Shown here piece by piece: positions 26,505 to 40,041 of a stretch of DNA of 64,000 nt. How positions within the stretch are numbered: position 1 is the first letter of the stretch; the number at the start of each line of letters is the position of its first letter. Location of the stretch: positions 88,975,675-89,039,674 of the forward strand of contig CM056376.1 in NCBI GenBank assembly GCA_029718625.1. The letters run 5' to 3'. A model generated the notes under the pieces. The model searched no databases, was not told where the DNA came from, and saw only the letters and a list, made by a program, of their open reading frames with translations. Made by a program: the position numbers and the translations under genes. The stretch is from Synaphobranchus kaupii. Taxonomy: Eukaryota; Chordata; Actinopteri; Anguilliformes; Synaphobranchidae.

Positions 26505-29500
26505 CATGGAGAAAAGCTGGGAACAATGGAGCTGTATTTTGACCATGACCTAATTTCAAGATGCAACCCACCCACCACCCCCCCCCCCCCCCCCAGAAAA
26601 AATAATGGAACAATTTACAAATTTACATTACAGAAAAAGGAACTGCTTAAATATACAGTAAATGCCTGTGCACTTTCAAACCAACCACGTGTTCACCGTC
26701 ACGTAATCAGCAAACCTCCGTTGCAGAACCACAGGGACGTTGACTCTGCCTCAGGGCAGATAACATGTTTTTTTTTAGATAGCCAACATTTTTTACAGAA
26801 AGAAGATGACCATTGCGCAATCCCCATCTTTCATAAGGTTCACATGAAGAACAGAGGATCACCTGAAGGTCTGAAAACCCTTGGAAACTACAGGCGGTCG
26901 CCTTTGTCTTAATTTGGTGTGCTCTGTTAGACATGTTTATTGTCGGGCATGGCCATGTTGATTCAGCCTCTAAGTTATCAGTTTCCTCAAGGACCTCCGA
27001 GCCTTTCTCTACCTCGCAAGAAGGTCATCATGAGCTAAATAAAGCCTTGAACCAATAACCGCCCCTCCAGGAACACTAAGGTCTTTCACAAACACTGCCT
27101 GTTTAAAACACAGAAAGCCCCTGTCTACCTGTGGAATGTGAGGAACTCAAATGGGAGATAAACTGACCTCGACCTTCGACCTGAGGACAGAACCAGCAAC
27201 CCAGCCTGCATTGTCTTTGTTGACTCTTATCTTTCAGATCCTAGTACCAACAGGCAGCCTTTTATCCTGGCACAATGTCTTAGATAATTTCCTGGTAACA
27301 CCATGCATGTCAGCCATTGTTGTACGTTGGGCCTTTAGTCTCTATGACTCTACTGCTCTGATAGTCATGCCTTTATAATTGAAATAAAACTAACATTAGC
27401 CATTAATTTCTAACCATTACATTAACATATATTGGGTAATAGGTTTCATGTTGGACGGACAAGGAGCTATGTTCAGGGTGCTGAGGACTAAAAGAGTATC
27501 GGGAATGAGGAGTTACACAGGCAGTTTTTTGCACACATCAGTTGCCTCGCTGAGTCTTCATTGAGTTCCACAGCCTACATCTAAGAGCACAAATCCAAGA
27601 GCGGCTTACAGCATAAATTAAGGCTAGATGACCACCATTCCAATTCTCAATATAATAAACAATCACATACATACATAAAAAAATCTACATCAGTTAGTAG
27701 TTTGAACTCAACATATTCAGTTGAAACTACTGACTGATAGAAAACAAAAAAATTATTTTCATCTTGGAGGACATTTGTTTTTGCAGCTAAGGTGGACCTT
27801 AAAATGATCACGATTTCACCTCCCTTGATGAGTGTGACCACGCCCACTGCAGACAGGCACAAAAGTGCATTCTTGAAATAATGCTAAAACGAGGATATGC
27901 GATAAGAAAACCTTGGCCTACTTTGTGCCCTGTTCCAGATTTCTCATGAGTGGGTGACAATGGACAGAGAACTGAATGTTACAAGTCAGAATGCACTACA
28001 GAACATGCATATTGGGCGACTTGAAATTCTGTCACTGATAAGACTGAGGGATGATCACATCAGCTTTATTCATGCTTACGCAAATCACATTCAGTTCTTT
28101 GTCGGAGAATATATATGCTTTTATCTGCTCTGATGAAAGCTTAAAGGCTTGTTTTATGCATTTTGGCATGCACGCTCTGCAATTCTGTTCCCACATTATC
28201 CAAAGGCACACGCTTTGGTCATTAATTAGATGGTATCGCGGGTAATGCGTTTGACAGAATCAGAGATGCCAATGAGAACACAGGAGTGATCTATTGAGTG
28301 AGCGCAGAGAAATAGTGCCGCAGCTCTCCATTGTGTGCCTAATGCTGCATGGTTGATGCATTTCGCTGCAGTGTGTCGCCGGCTATCGGGAGAGGAGCGG
28401 GCCTATGGCAAGATTGGTGACGGGGAGATTAAGACGGATTAAGCGACCATGGTAAAGCAGTCAGTCACACTGCCTCCTCCCTCCATTCTAGGCCTGTTCC
28501 TGCCGGATGCATCCCCCCTATAGCTCCTTATGGGGCAACTTCCTTTTGGACAAGTCATTTTTGACTTTACTGCTTATCCTGCTCTATAATGTCAGATGTT
28601 TCCAGACTTGTTGGCAAGGTAACAGCTGCACGAGTGGCCCCTTGCTCACTCACAGCAAGGCTTTCGACTAGTGACATCTGAGTGAATAAATGATTCATAT
28701 TTGCAGCTGGATTCATTTGATTGTCAATGAGACAATCCCCTTTACATAATTTGTTTACCATCAGGCAGGGATAGGTGAGGTTCATTTTTTGTAGAATGTA
28801 TTCATTTGAATGTTTTAGGTTGAATTTGTGACTTACTCACAACTTAGCTGTTCAATGGACAGAAGGCAGAATACATTGTAGTGCACATGTGTTTTATTCC
28901 ACTGGTTTTTCCAGTCTAATATGAATTTGGATCTTAAGCCTCTCTCTGATGTAATATCATCCAATGGAGAGTAAAGGTTGCTTTTTTTATTCAGCATAAC
29001 AAAACAAACAAAATACAGTAGAAGAAATGGGAGCCTCCTTTCTCAGTGTAACAGTTCCAAAGATTCGCCCATTCAGATACAAATTAGATGAACCCATAAT
29101 GAAAACCTAAACCCCATTTAATATGCCTCACTGATTTTTCTAATTCATCCGCCAATGAAAATTACCCAGATGACAGCCCTGCGGCACACAAACCTGAGCG
29201 TTTTTCCTCCTCCCGTCGACAAGGCCTCAGGGGCTGTCATTACGAGGAAAAAAAGAGTGTATTTATAGTAATCTGCTGAGAAAACCTGGAACAACTTGTT
29301 GTACAATTGTATGGAAGGTTATATTTAATGAAAGGAAGCATCAACAACAGGTTGTATTGTTGCCATGGTTTCTCCTTGGCAGAGTTGGAAATTCCTATTG
29401 CAGCCAGGCACGGACGCTGACATGGACAGGGACGCTGACAGTGACAAAAATACAGCGGCAGACATAGGCTCCGTGTAATGAAGTTGGCGAAAGGTCCTCA

Positions 29501-30547
29501 CATTAAAAAGGTTCACCCTTCTGAGGCTCGGATTATCAGATAAGAGGCCCATATCCCGGAATAAAACAAACAACCAAATCGCACAGGCTTCCCATAACTG
29601 CCACATGAGGTTACATTAATGAAGAAAATCAAGGCAATGTCTGACCTACTCTTTCCTTAAAGAACAGAGAGTCCTTCCAGCTTTCATTGCAACCAACAGT
29701 GGAAAGAATAGCTACACCAATAAATCTGCCTATTACATATCACAAATAATGACGAGTAACTGTCTAAATCTGTAATGATGGAACTCTTGATCCATTTAAT
29801 ATTGAGATCTGGGTACACATTGATGCAAATATTTTCATGACCAAATTCTATTTTAATTAAAACAAAGTACATGTTCTTGAAAATGTGATTTTATGTTATT
29901 AATTAATCCAAAAGTTTGGCTCTGGGTTACAGAGGTGTTACACTACCTCAAAATGTACTTGTGTTATTAATTTTATCAAGAACATAATTTAAGAGACTAA
30001 TAATTTAGGTTACCAATTATTCAAATGAGCATTTGCAAACAGTATCTGTCTTTGTATGCATCCCATTGATTGACAAACAAGGTTCAGTAGTTTAGGGTGA
30101 CAAAACATTTCCTAAGTCAGCATGTCCTGCTTTTGACGTGTCTGTCACAATACAAAACTACAAACAAGGATTTGATTCTCAACAGCTTGCTGATGGTATG
30201 GGTGTTAGCAGTGAGAATGATCAATTATATGGTTGTTACTAATAGCACCTAATTATTCTCCCTTATTAATTGGTTACCCACAGTATCCATACACATTTAT
30301 TGATGTAACTACAGTATATCTGACCAGGGGTAATTTTCCAATAATACATTTCATATATCATTCTTGCGGAAATAAAGTTATAATTCATTGTAGTAATCAC
30401 AACATTTATATTAGTCATAACTGAGTCAAACAACATTTGGAAAATACAGTAAGAGCAGAAAAACATTGTACTATGTAATACAGCTTATGTACAAGCACAT
30501 TTAGCATAATTAATCATTGCTACTTCTGTAACCTTTGTATTAAAAGC
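26505..30547. other. 4 kb of mostly unique sequence, no exon recognised
   Basis: A C17 run is at 26578-26594. No transposon ends were recognised. 28051-28460 and 29130-29280 look like ordinary low-copy, possibly constrained sequence. Reading frames up to 141 codons have no recognisable family features. Confidence 0.55.
28051..28460 (+). promoter_or_regulatory. Candidate conserved non-coding element
   Basis: Non-repetitive, balanced base composition, with a homeodomain-type TTAATTAG site (28219-28226) and no open frame. Style resembles developmental enhancers in gene deserts, but no alignment is available here, so this is inference only. Confidence 0.25.
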
Positions 30548-30551
30548 CAAT

Positions 30552-31527
30552 GGGCCTCATTTATCAATATGATTGTAAAAATTAGCGTATATTTGAGCGT
30601 ACCAACTTGCATACGAAAATCTCACTTGTGATTCATCAAACATGTGTAAACCACTAATCTGAGCGTAAATGTGTTTGTAGGTTGATGCTTATGAAAATAA
30701 ACGTGTGCTTATTGGGAGCGTTAGTACTAGTGGTGTGCAGCCTAACTCAAAAGCCGCTATGTGGCAGAGGATAACCAGGGCTATAAATATGCTTCCTCTG
30801 AATAGCGAACTACACCTGCGACTTGATTCGTCAAGACTTCAAGATTCTCTTACGCAGGGGTGAGATGTTTGCTAGGGCTTCCAGGCTAATAAAGCTATTC
30901 AGCCAAGCTAATCAGCCATTCTTAGAAAAAAAAGAAAAAGGTTACATTTTTGTATCTTTCATACAACATGACTGGTGATGTGTAGCACAAGTATTTTCAT
31001 ATGGCTGTCTCCAATAAATCCTTATACAGAGGCTATTTCCTGATTGAATAATTTTAACCGGCTCATGCTTCATTCCATTTAGGCTACATGTGATGAGCAA
31101 CTAATAGCGGTGTCTAATTAAAAATTTACTTATTCTGATATTATTTTTGCCAACTAGGCTACACAATGTACATCTAGAGCTGCAACGCGTAGGTCAAGTG
31201 TATTTTAAAACATCGGCCAGATGCATTAACGCCATTTAATATTTTCACCAATAGAATGCCTTGAACATTATTTCACCATTTTAAGATCATTTAAGGCAAA
31301 CATTTTTCATCATTTAGGCTGCACAACTATTGTGCCCTTGCTGGTCATTGCATGTAATATTGCTGCCTTGTCATTGGAAAAAAGCGTACGCAAAGTCAAG
31401 AGCTGTCACGAGATTTCAACGTACCGCACACCCACGTTCATTTTGATAAATCCGTAAAGTCATGTAAAAATGGTCATAAGCAGACTTTATTAGATTTTAA
31501 CATACGCACGAATGATAAATGAGGCCC
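30552..31527. mobile_element. TIR element (GGGCCTCATT family), 976 bp
   Basis: The left end GGGCCTCATTTATCA is exactly inverted at the right end TGATAAATGAGGCCC. The palindromy extends outward to CAATGGGCC/GGCCCATTG. The interior is non-coding, with GCGTA-type motifs near both ends. Related by its termini to 19940-21050. No target duplication was recognised outside the palindrome. Confidence 0.75.
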
Positions 31528-31531
31528 ATTG

Positions 31532-31908
31532 TTCCTTGCATCACTGTCAACAAAATACAAAAACTTGGACCTGGCTATCTTGGTTACTTGGACATCACCG
31601 ACATTCAACTGCTAGTATATTTCCAGCAGAACCAATCTTGTGAATCAGAAACTAACTTTAACAAAGCAGAGTCAGAACCTTAAGCGTGGAGAATCTCCAA
31701 TGTCCCTTGTGAATAAATCATCACCAAGGGAAATGTCGTCACTCAGGGCATGACAGCAACAGCAGTTATATGTATTATAAATATCTTAACTGTAAGAATA
31801 CACTCTAGGTGTCCTGTACTATTCTTGTGACTGGAAGAGGATGTTGTAGTTGGCAGCTGGTTCTGATAGTGATTTTACTTGATGTTGCCAGGCCGATGCT
31901 CTGACATA

Positions 31909-31940
<32 letters not shown>

Positions 31941-34851
31941 GCTTTCCGCTCTCTTACTTTCTCTCTCTCTTTCTATCTGTCTTTCCACTGCCTCCTGAAA
32001 GTTGGAGGTTTATTACTGATGGATCTGGCTGCCGACCTGCTTGACATTTCCCAGCCACCAGGTGCTAATCCCCGTCACCCAGAGAGTGGAAACTTACATT
32101 TGGCCACTCCCCTTGGGCTGCAGATTCCCTTGTCTTTCATCTGCATGAGAGAGAACTTCCCCACAACAGGCACAGGCTACTGCTGGTTCTACAAAGCAGA
32201 AAATCTCCAAGGAGGGAGACCCCTCTCCATCAAAATGCCCAGGCCACCTGCTCAATTCTCATACCCTATCCCATCTCCCACTCCTGGAGGTCACCATTAT
32301 AAATGATATTTCTCTCTCTACATTCGCATCATATATGCATATATACTGTATATATATATATATATATAGTTGCAATATGTATGGCAAGCAATTATCCTGC
32401 CAAAACCTTCATCATGTCTATGGAACACTTATCTCCCTGGCACAGCTGCGCACCAACTCATCCATGTATTCATGACCAAGAAAGAGAGAGAAAGAACAAG
32501 GGAGCTCTTCGTGTAATGGCAACAATGGGGAGAGGCTCAGAGTGCATACCCAGTTAAAAGCTCCTTAACCCAGCATTACATTAGCATTTTATTCTCTCTC
32601 AGGACAAAATGGGATCCCTCAAATGAATAGCAGTGGAGCAGAGTTACTGTAATCCACAGTTTTAATGGTAACCTTTTCACCAAGGATCAATTGGTCATCG
32701 TGAAACAGTTTGCATTTCTCGAAGGCCAGCACAGTCAGCACTCAGCACAGTGGGCTCTAAGTCACAAAGGGTCGCAGACCCTGTCCAGTGAAACCAGTAG
32801 TCCCCCACACAAACACTGCAGTGATCTACACAGGTCTATTGCATCCCATAGACACTCAATAGTGTCTACACCACCCCAGCACAGACTTCACAAACCCACA
32901 ACAGCCCACTCACTATCTGCGGGGAAGAAGAAGCTGGAACTACGGACATTAGGAGCTCAGTGTGCATTGAATGATTCACAGCTATTTATGAAGAAGGAAT
33001 TCAGCAGAGCAGGGCAGAAAAGCTAAAAATAGCATCCTATTATACTGTACATGCTTCAATGCTCATTTTCACATCTATATAAAAAATCATATTCAGGGCA
33101 TTTTGCATGCAGTCTTCATGCAACAGACACCACGCTGGGGTTCTTCTGACTATCTTATGTAAAGGTATAGAATTAGAGGTAGAACCTATTTTTACTTTTT
33201 AAAATCACTCTGACTGCAGGAGCCGCCTTCTTATGCCAGGCAACTGGGGAAAATGTATTGAGTGATCTTTCATGCCATTTTATATCTCCACTTGAGTTGA
33301 GTTTCTTATCTCGTGTTTGCGCTCTCATAGGGCCCCAGAGTGAGATAGAGCTTGCAGTGAAATATCTTTCTCTACCGAATCATTGCCTGGGAAGCTTTAG
33401 GAGCTGATGAGTGAATAAGAAGTCTCCTTAGAGGACGAATAAAGAAATACTGCATTGCATAATGCATTGAGCTCTGTGCCCGAGAGCCCTCAAGAGTGAT
33501 AATCCTTGAGTTAGGTGCTGCTGTTTCAACACATTTGCCATTGTTACTTACAAAACTTGCAAAATCTCTGGGGAAACCCAAGCTGCGTAAGTTGCGCTTG
33601 TTCCTCTCTGAGGAGGGGAGAAAGTGTCCGACTGAATACAGCTTATGGAAGACATGGATTCTATCAACATGCACGTATCTGTGACTTTTGACAGCACTAA
33701 TTGTTTCTGCATTACATGTTTTTTAATGTGAGTTCTGATTTACCCAGGGATCCAGGGGGAGAGGTTAAAAAAACCCATCTCATCCCAACATGTTGAAAGA
33801 TACCACATGCTGGAGAAAGTCTGACTCACTCACCCTAGAGTGAGACAGATTAATATTTAATATTACAGTGGTATTGTTAGTATATTATTAACAGAGCAAT
33901 ACTATCCCGAGACGCACAAAAGACCCACCATGTCCCACTTGCCCTGTTTGCATGTGTGACCTGATGACTCGCTTCATATCCCTAAGCAAACTTAGATAAC
34001 AGAATTCTTCCTATGTGGTTGGTCCATTCATATACAATCAAGAGCTGAAGGGGAAGGGGTATGAGGGGGGTGAAGCAGTGGATAAGTTTAATTTGGGCTA
34101 ATTTCAAACTATGATTATATGTTTCAGCCATCTCAAAGCATGAACTTTTTTGTTAATGTAGAAGATTGCAGGTAAAATGGCCGCCGCCTAAGAGGGCGGC
34201 TTTGTGCAAACCCCTCCTTCTCTTTCTCCTCAAAAAAAAAAACTGTAAGAAAAAGTGGGACTGAGAGAGCACTGTGAGAAACTGATGGAATCTTTGGTAA
34301 AACGTTAAAGTATCATCACTGATCTCTGCAGCAGAAAATACATTCTGAGAGTTCCACTGAAATGTGCCACATCTTGTCCTGCATGCCTGTGTGTATCCTC
34401 CATTCATTAAAATGCATGGAGTCAAGCTAATTAAATGTGATTCTCTTACATATAAATAGTATGACCTTAACAAGGTAACTCTAACCCTTTTTTCCGAGAT
34501 GGCTGAAAAGCCGAAAGGAAATCCGCCGAGGCTTTGTGATCCTCTTCTCACCCCGGATGCATCTCGCTATTGCTCTTCGCGTGCTCTCTCTCTCTGTCCC
34601 TCTCTCCCCCTTTTCCCTATCATGCTGCCAGAGCTTAGTTGGTCCTTGCGCAAACTCAGAAAATCACTCACGCATGTCCTGCATGATTTATTATTATTAT
34701 TATTATTATGTAGTGTTAATAAATTGACGCGTGAATATAAAGATCTATGCACTTCATCAGCTCTGCTTAACATTACATGGCTGTACTTTATGAAGAAAGA
34801 CATGTTATCTTATGGGAAACAATTGTGCCATCTTCCTTAGCCATGTGTAAT
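31532..34851. other. 3.3 kb without a gene; microsatellites
   Basis: Contains (TC)n (31908-31982), (TA)n (32349-32368) and (TTATTA)n (34687-34709). A 95-codon frame at 32019-32306 is proline-rich but without family resemblance. Confidence 0.55.
31908..31982 (+). repeat. (TC)n microsatellite, imperfect
   Basis: A TC run interrupted by TTTCTTGC and TTACTTT. Confidence 0.9.
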
Positions 34852-35141
34852 AACCATAGACTGTATAAAAATGTGGACAAAGTCACTGTGACGTCACCCA
34901 TTGCCTTCCCACGGTCTCGTAAAAACCGATTTGAGTCTCCAGAAGACTTTTTCGCCGCCAGTTTGAACAAACTGCATCTGGTCCGTGGAGCCAAAGTGAC
35001 GTTGTCGGGAGCAGGGTCAACCGGATATGGTCTTCATGGTCCAGGCACAGTATGATTGACAGTTCAGGGTGGAGAAGCCCATGACCTGACCAAATCCACC
35101 ATTTTGCAAAACAAACTCGTGGTAAACTTCTTTAAGTTGCT
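34852..35141 (+). repeat. Possible DNA-transposon left end (CATAGACTGTATAAA type)
   Basis: The sequence starts CATAGACTGTATAAAAATG and continues GTGACGTCACCC, a terminus I recall from abundant fish DNA transposons. The same CATAGACTGTATAAA recurs in direct orientation at 37672, and no inverted partner was found, so element limits are unknown. Confidence 0.35.
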
Positions 35142-35154
35142 AATGTTTCATAAT

Positions 35155-35567
35155 CCATCCATCCATCCATTATCTTAACCCGCTTATTCCTGATCAGGGT
35201 CACAGGGGGTGCTGGAGCCTATCCCAGCATGCATTGGGCGAGAGGCAGGAATACACCCTGGACAGGCCACCAATCCATCACAGGGCACACACACCATTCA
35301 CTCACACACTCATACCTATGGGCAATTTAGAGTCTCCAATTAGCCTAACCTGCATGTCTTTGGCCTGTGGGAGGAAACCGGAGTACCCAGAGGAAACCCA
35401 CGCAGACACGGGGAGAACATGCAAACTCCGCACAGAAAGGCCCTCGGCCGGGATTCGAACTCGGTACCTTCTTGCTGTGAGGCGGCAGTGCTAACCACTG
35501 CACCACCGTGCCGTCCCGCAGGGGGTTCTGGAGCCTATCCCAGCATGCACTGGGTGAGAGGCAGGAA
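35155..35567 (-). mobile_element. tRNA-headed SINE, copy b, with extra self-fragment at its 5' end
   Basis: Same family as 24665-25508, without the MITE: tail 35155-35172, body, B-box region (GTTCGAATCCC on minus) and head to about 35516. Directly outside the head lie 51 bases (35517-35567) that repeat the family's own tail-proximal body (AGGGGGTTCTGGAGCC...). The 13-bp target duplication AATGTTT(C/T)ATAAT (35142-35154 and 35568-35580) encloses both, so the chimera was inserted as one unit. Confidence 0.88.
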
Positions 35568-35672
35568 ATGTTTTATAATATAACATTTAATTTTCATCCT
35601 CCATTTTACTGTGTCATTTATTCACATTGAATGTGTGGTATTCGTCACATAATTAATGTTCATTCAGTTATC

Positions 35673-36465
35673 TATAATGGGGAGCCTGGTTCGGAGGACC
35701 AGACGCGGCGGAGAGGGAATCTGAAAGTTAATTCCTGAGAAGGAATTAACCACTAGCACAGATATGATCCGCGATAAGGAAGGAAAGAAAGAAGGAAATA
35801 AAGTACCTCTCACACTCACTAAGAGTGACAAAACAGAGATAACAGAAAAGGAGGATAAATTATAGCAACCCAGAAAAAAATGGGTGGAAAACTCGTAGGC
35901 TTGAGTATAGGTATAAAAAGGAAATATTACCTCTCACTCTCGGATACCGGAGAGTAGAAAAATAGAAAATAAAGCGGCCAGGAAAACTGGCCGAAATAGG
36001 TTCGTAGCTCAGAGTGTAGTCAAAGAAAGAAAAGGAAAACCTCTCACCCTCAATATGAGAGAGTAGTGCAAACAGAGAGGTGGAAAGGAAACAGAAAAGC
36101 AAGAAGTCTCAGAGAGAACAGCACAGGCGAATAGAACCGAGGGACAGAGAATGCAAAAGTGAAACAGGATCCTAAAAGGAAACTCTAACGGAACAAAGGC
36201 TCAGTCCCGTGTTACACCAAAGCAAGGCGATGGAACAAAGTGGTCACCATTTTATGCCTAAATCCTATACCGTTTACCGGCTACGTATGAACAGAAAAAA
36301 AACACCGAAGCGCCAGAAAACTAGAACAGGTGAGAACAATAAGCGCCGGGACAGAACGAAAGCCCGGGATGGATAAAAAAAATAAAAATAAGGCAAGAGT
36401 GCCCTCATGCCGTTCCGAAGAAGAACGACCGGAGAAACAAAAGGAGGCTGCCACAGACCATGACA
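35673..36465 (-). mobile_element. Solo LTR, minus strand, 793 bp
   Basis: Flanked by the 5-bp duplication TTATC (35668-35672 and 36466-36470). Minus-strand ends are TGTCATGGTCTG... and ...GGCTCCCCATTATA. Homologous by eye to 47412-48059: both share the CGGAGGACCAGACGCG motif near one end, TCTCAGAGAGAACAG, CAGGTGAGAACAATAA and overall order. Inside are three ~115-bp tandem units each with ACCTCTCAC.CTC. No internal gag/pol remains. Confidence 0.8.
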
Positions 36466-36470
36466 TTATC

Positions 36471-39400
36471 TTCAATTTATATTCCGCTAACATCAGCTAA
36501 TTTGATTAGCTAGATAGCATACCAGCTGAGCTCGGTAGCCAAGCTTGACGCACTGTATCACCACATACGGACGAACATAGGGTAACGTTATTGCCATGAA
36601 CTATATTGACGATTAATCAATCACATATGTTATTTTGACAAGACTACTTTTATTATAAATGTCCCTGGCGCCACTAGAAAGGTAGCAAGCTCTCCCCATA
36701 GTCTTAAATGAGCAAACCACCACCGTATTTTTGGCTAACCGCTAAATAACTCGACTATGACAGCAGCCTGTCATGGTTTTCTGCAGCATGAAACCCCATT
36801 CTGAAAACTGTTCCAGATAAAGTTGGCATTGTAGGTTAGTGGGTTCACACCTAATCACAAATATTGCAAATATTTAGAAACACAGATTCCGTATTCTTTT
36901 CCGATAAATTATTGATTTTATTTTAAACATCCCCGTATTGAGTCAGCACAAACATACCAGTAACAGCTCTATTCCCCGCACATTTTCTTCATTTTTGGGA
37001 CCGGAAAAAAAATATCCGGGCATAGAAATGTCCGGTTAGGGTTCTAGTTGGAGCAGCTGGCTAACATTAGTAATGTTAGCTAGGCAATAACGGTAGCTAG
37101 CCAACTTATATGGCCAGCCAGCAAGGATGACTTTAAGGAAGTCAAATAACTGTTAAATTAAAAGGGCTTGCCATAAGCTATCGCTACCTTGCTAGCTAAA
37201 TGTTAAAACGACTTTCCGTGAGCTATTGTTAGCTTGCTAGCTAGCTAACTCAGCATTGCTAAGCAATGGTAACGTTCATGGCAGGGGGAGTACGGCGATT
37301 GCGTACGGGAGGGGGTGGAATAGCTAAATTAATCTAAATTGATAAGTTATACAGGTATGGAGCAATTGATAGGCTACTTAACCCACAGTTTGGCTGCTTG
37401 CTCCGAGACGCTGGGCCTGTAATATAGCTGCAACATCCCCTGCTGTCTCTCATCTCACGAAACAGTATTTTTTTTTCCGTAGTAGACACATCATAGCTGG
37501 CTCCAAAATTAATACGTGATGATAAACATGTTGAAGATGAGCGACAAAGCAGTCAATTTATTATGTTACGAACTACGTCCACAAAACAACAGCTTGTTCA
37601 TGGTAGGCTACTAAGGGATGTTCTCCATCGACTTCCGCTCAAAAATACAGCGTGTCTCCCTGTCCCAAGCATAGACTGTATAAAGGTCCCAAGATGCCAG
37701 GCTTTACGCGTTTTAGACCAATGATTGTTGTCTCCCCCTTCTGGTCCCGCCCCTCCAAGTGAGTGCAGTGAGAACCCTATAGATCCTATCTTTGGCAGTG
37801 ACCCCAGGACTCAACCTGTCCCTCTGATTGGTCCTGAACAAATGTTAATACCCTGTCCAAACGACATAATAATTTAAAAAATCAGCACATGGAGAGGCAT
37901 TAGACGAAGGAAAAGCACCTATTGCGACTACATTTTCTTGTGGAAAAAATGTATTGACTTAGTATTTTGGCAACATTGTGCCACATAGTGGCAGCTGATA
38001 CTGGAAAATGTTCTGTACATTCTGTCCAAATGTACTGATCTCTATCAAGTATGGATGAGCTCATATTATGAACTGTTTGAAAACTGTGGCTGTGTTCAAA
38101 ATCACAGCCCTATCTACTGCATCCTGTCTCCTGTGTACTTGCAACTGTGTACTGTTTACTGTTTAGTATGCAATGTGCAGTATGCTAATAACTATCTTCC
38201 ATACTATTTTACAGCCATACTGTGGAAGTTTCGTAGAAGTATTTGTATCTAGTCATAAACCTTTAGCTTTCTGGGTCAACCATTGTTGGGGCATTTTCTG
38301 TGTACTATTTTGAAAGACTTGCCATTTTTGTTTTATTAGCCATAAAATGGTAAATAAATCATCCACTGATGATGTATTATTGTGTCTGTTTAATCCACTC
38401 ACTTCCCAGCAAGATGACCACCCCCAGCACTGTGTCACACAGGCCCAACATATTTGGAATGAGTAGGATCGTCACACCATAACACATTTCTTGTTCCATA
38501 GTCTTCACAGCTATGTGACACGTGGATTAAAATGCCACACAAACTGATTAATGCAACTTTCACATTACAGATAAATCACCAGTTCTTGTATTTGAGAAGC
38601 ACATTTGAGGTCGGCTTAATCCAATCCAAGAACTATTACTGTGTGGTTGAGTCCTGCTGTGGTAAACGTTATTACTAATGCACAGCCACACAGGATCAAC
38701 TGTGAGTACAAAAGCAAGCTGGTGATGGTTCTTCCCTGTCATAATAGACACGGCACCAGTGGGGGAACATTGAAAGGCGAGCAGCGTTCTGCAGCATCTC
38801 ACTACCTAACTCAACTTAAACTACTTCTACCACCGTTAATGTGTAAATGCATCTGTTAACGTGTCAAGACATACACAAGAAGGTACAATTATTTCCATTT
38901 CTTTATTCTGCTCACTCAGAAACTTGCTTCCAACACATTGATTATAGATGGACCTGCTAAGCTGTTATAGACAGAGAGGAAAGTCAATGGGAATGGAAAG
39001 TGTGATGAACATTGTGGCTCCCTTCTGTTTAATGCTGACTTTGTAACAGTGATAATCAGTATCAGTATCAATTGCATCAGCAACAAGTATAATTATGCAA
39101 TGTAGAATAAGGCACTTGAATCTGCGTAATTGCATATGCTACTTCCGGGTTCATACCTTCCAGTTGATTAGTCTGATATGAACTCTGTGGTTAATATCTC
39201 TGAGGTTCTACTGTAGTTGTCCCCTGTGCCATTAACACATTCCTGGTATAATATGCAAATAATTCATATATAGACAAATGAAAACATATTTTATAAGGAC
39301 AAACTTAAAAACATTACAATAATGTCTTTATGTGTAAAGAAATGACATTATTGAGTGGTGCTGTTACTATGTGTCCATGGAGAAATTAATGAAGCAGTAC

Positions 39401-40040
39401 AGTACTGGGATTATAGGCCACTGTTACTTACCTTACCTAAGAGCTAGATGTCCAAAGCATAGTGTCCAGGAGTAAGCCTAAGACACTCCCATTACGTTGA
39501 TGATATTTGAGGGAGGGAGAGAGAGAGAAAGAGAGCGGGGTATATGTACCTTGTATACATGACTATATAAAAATCTGTGTTCTTGTTCATGGTTTCTGTT
39601 GGTTGGAAGCAGGGCCTGTGCATTGACATGATGGTTCATCTTTCATTTTCCGGCTACTGGGTGGGTGAGTGGATGCGTCATTAAAAAGGACAGCCTTTAA
39701 AATGTGATTAAATGCTACTGGGGGCAACTGGCCTTCACCAACTCCACATGACTATGACAGGTGTTTCTTCAGCCAGCTGAGGTAAATTTACTCTTCAACA
39801 ATGGAGCGCTTTAGGTGTTTTGTTTGACTCCGCTTACACACCTGCCAAGCATTTTAGAAAACACACGTGGCTGACAGCACAGCCAATCATTTTATAGATG
39901 GACAGGCTTGGATGCATCGGCTGGTGACAGACAGAAACCCACTCACTGCCACTACATCCCATGACCTTGGGCCCAGCACTGAACTGTATGGTTAGTCACT
40001 GTACATTTCCATCAGTCATGCTGCAAAATAATGGCAGGCT
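36471..40040. other. 3.6 kb without a recognisable gene
   Basis: 37060-37260 has repeated GCTAGC/AACATTAG motifs. 38085-38250 resembles a fish MITE fragment (GGCTGTGTTCAAAATC and repeated TACTGTTTA/GTATGC words) with only one end visible. A (GA)n tract lies at 39511-39535. No exon seen. Confidence 0.5.
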
Positions 40041-40041
40041 T

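Noticed and set aside
34852..37686. A 2.8-kb transposon bounded by CATAGACTGTATAAA at both ends
   Set aside because: The two occurrences are in direct, not inverted, orientation and no matching opposite ends were found.
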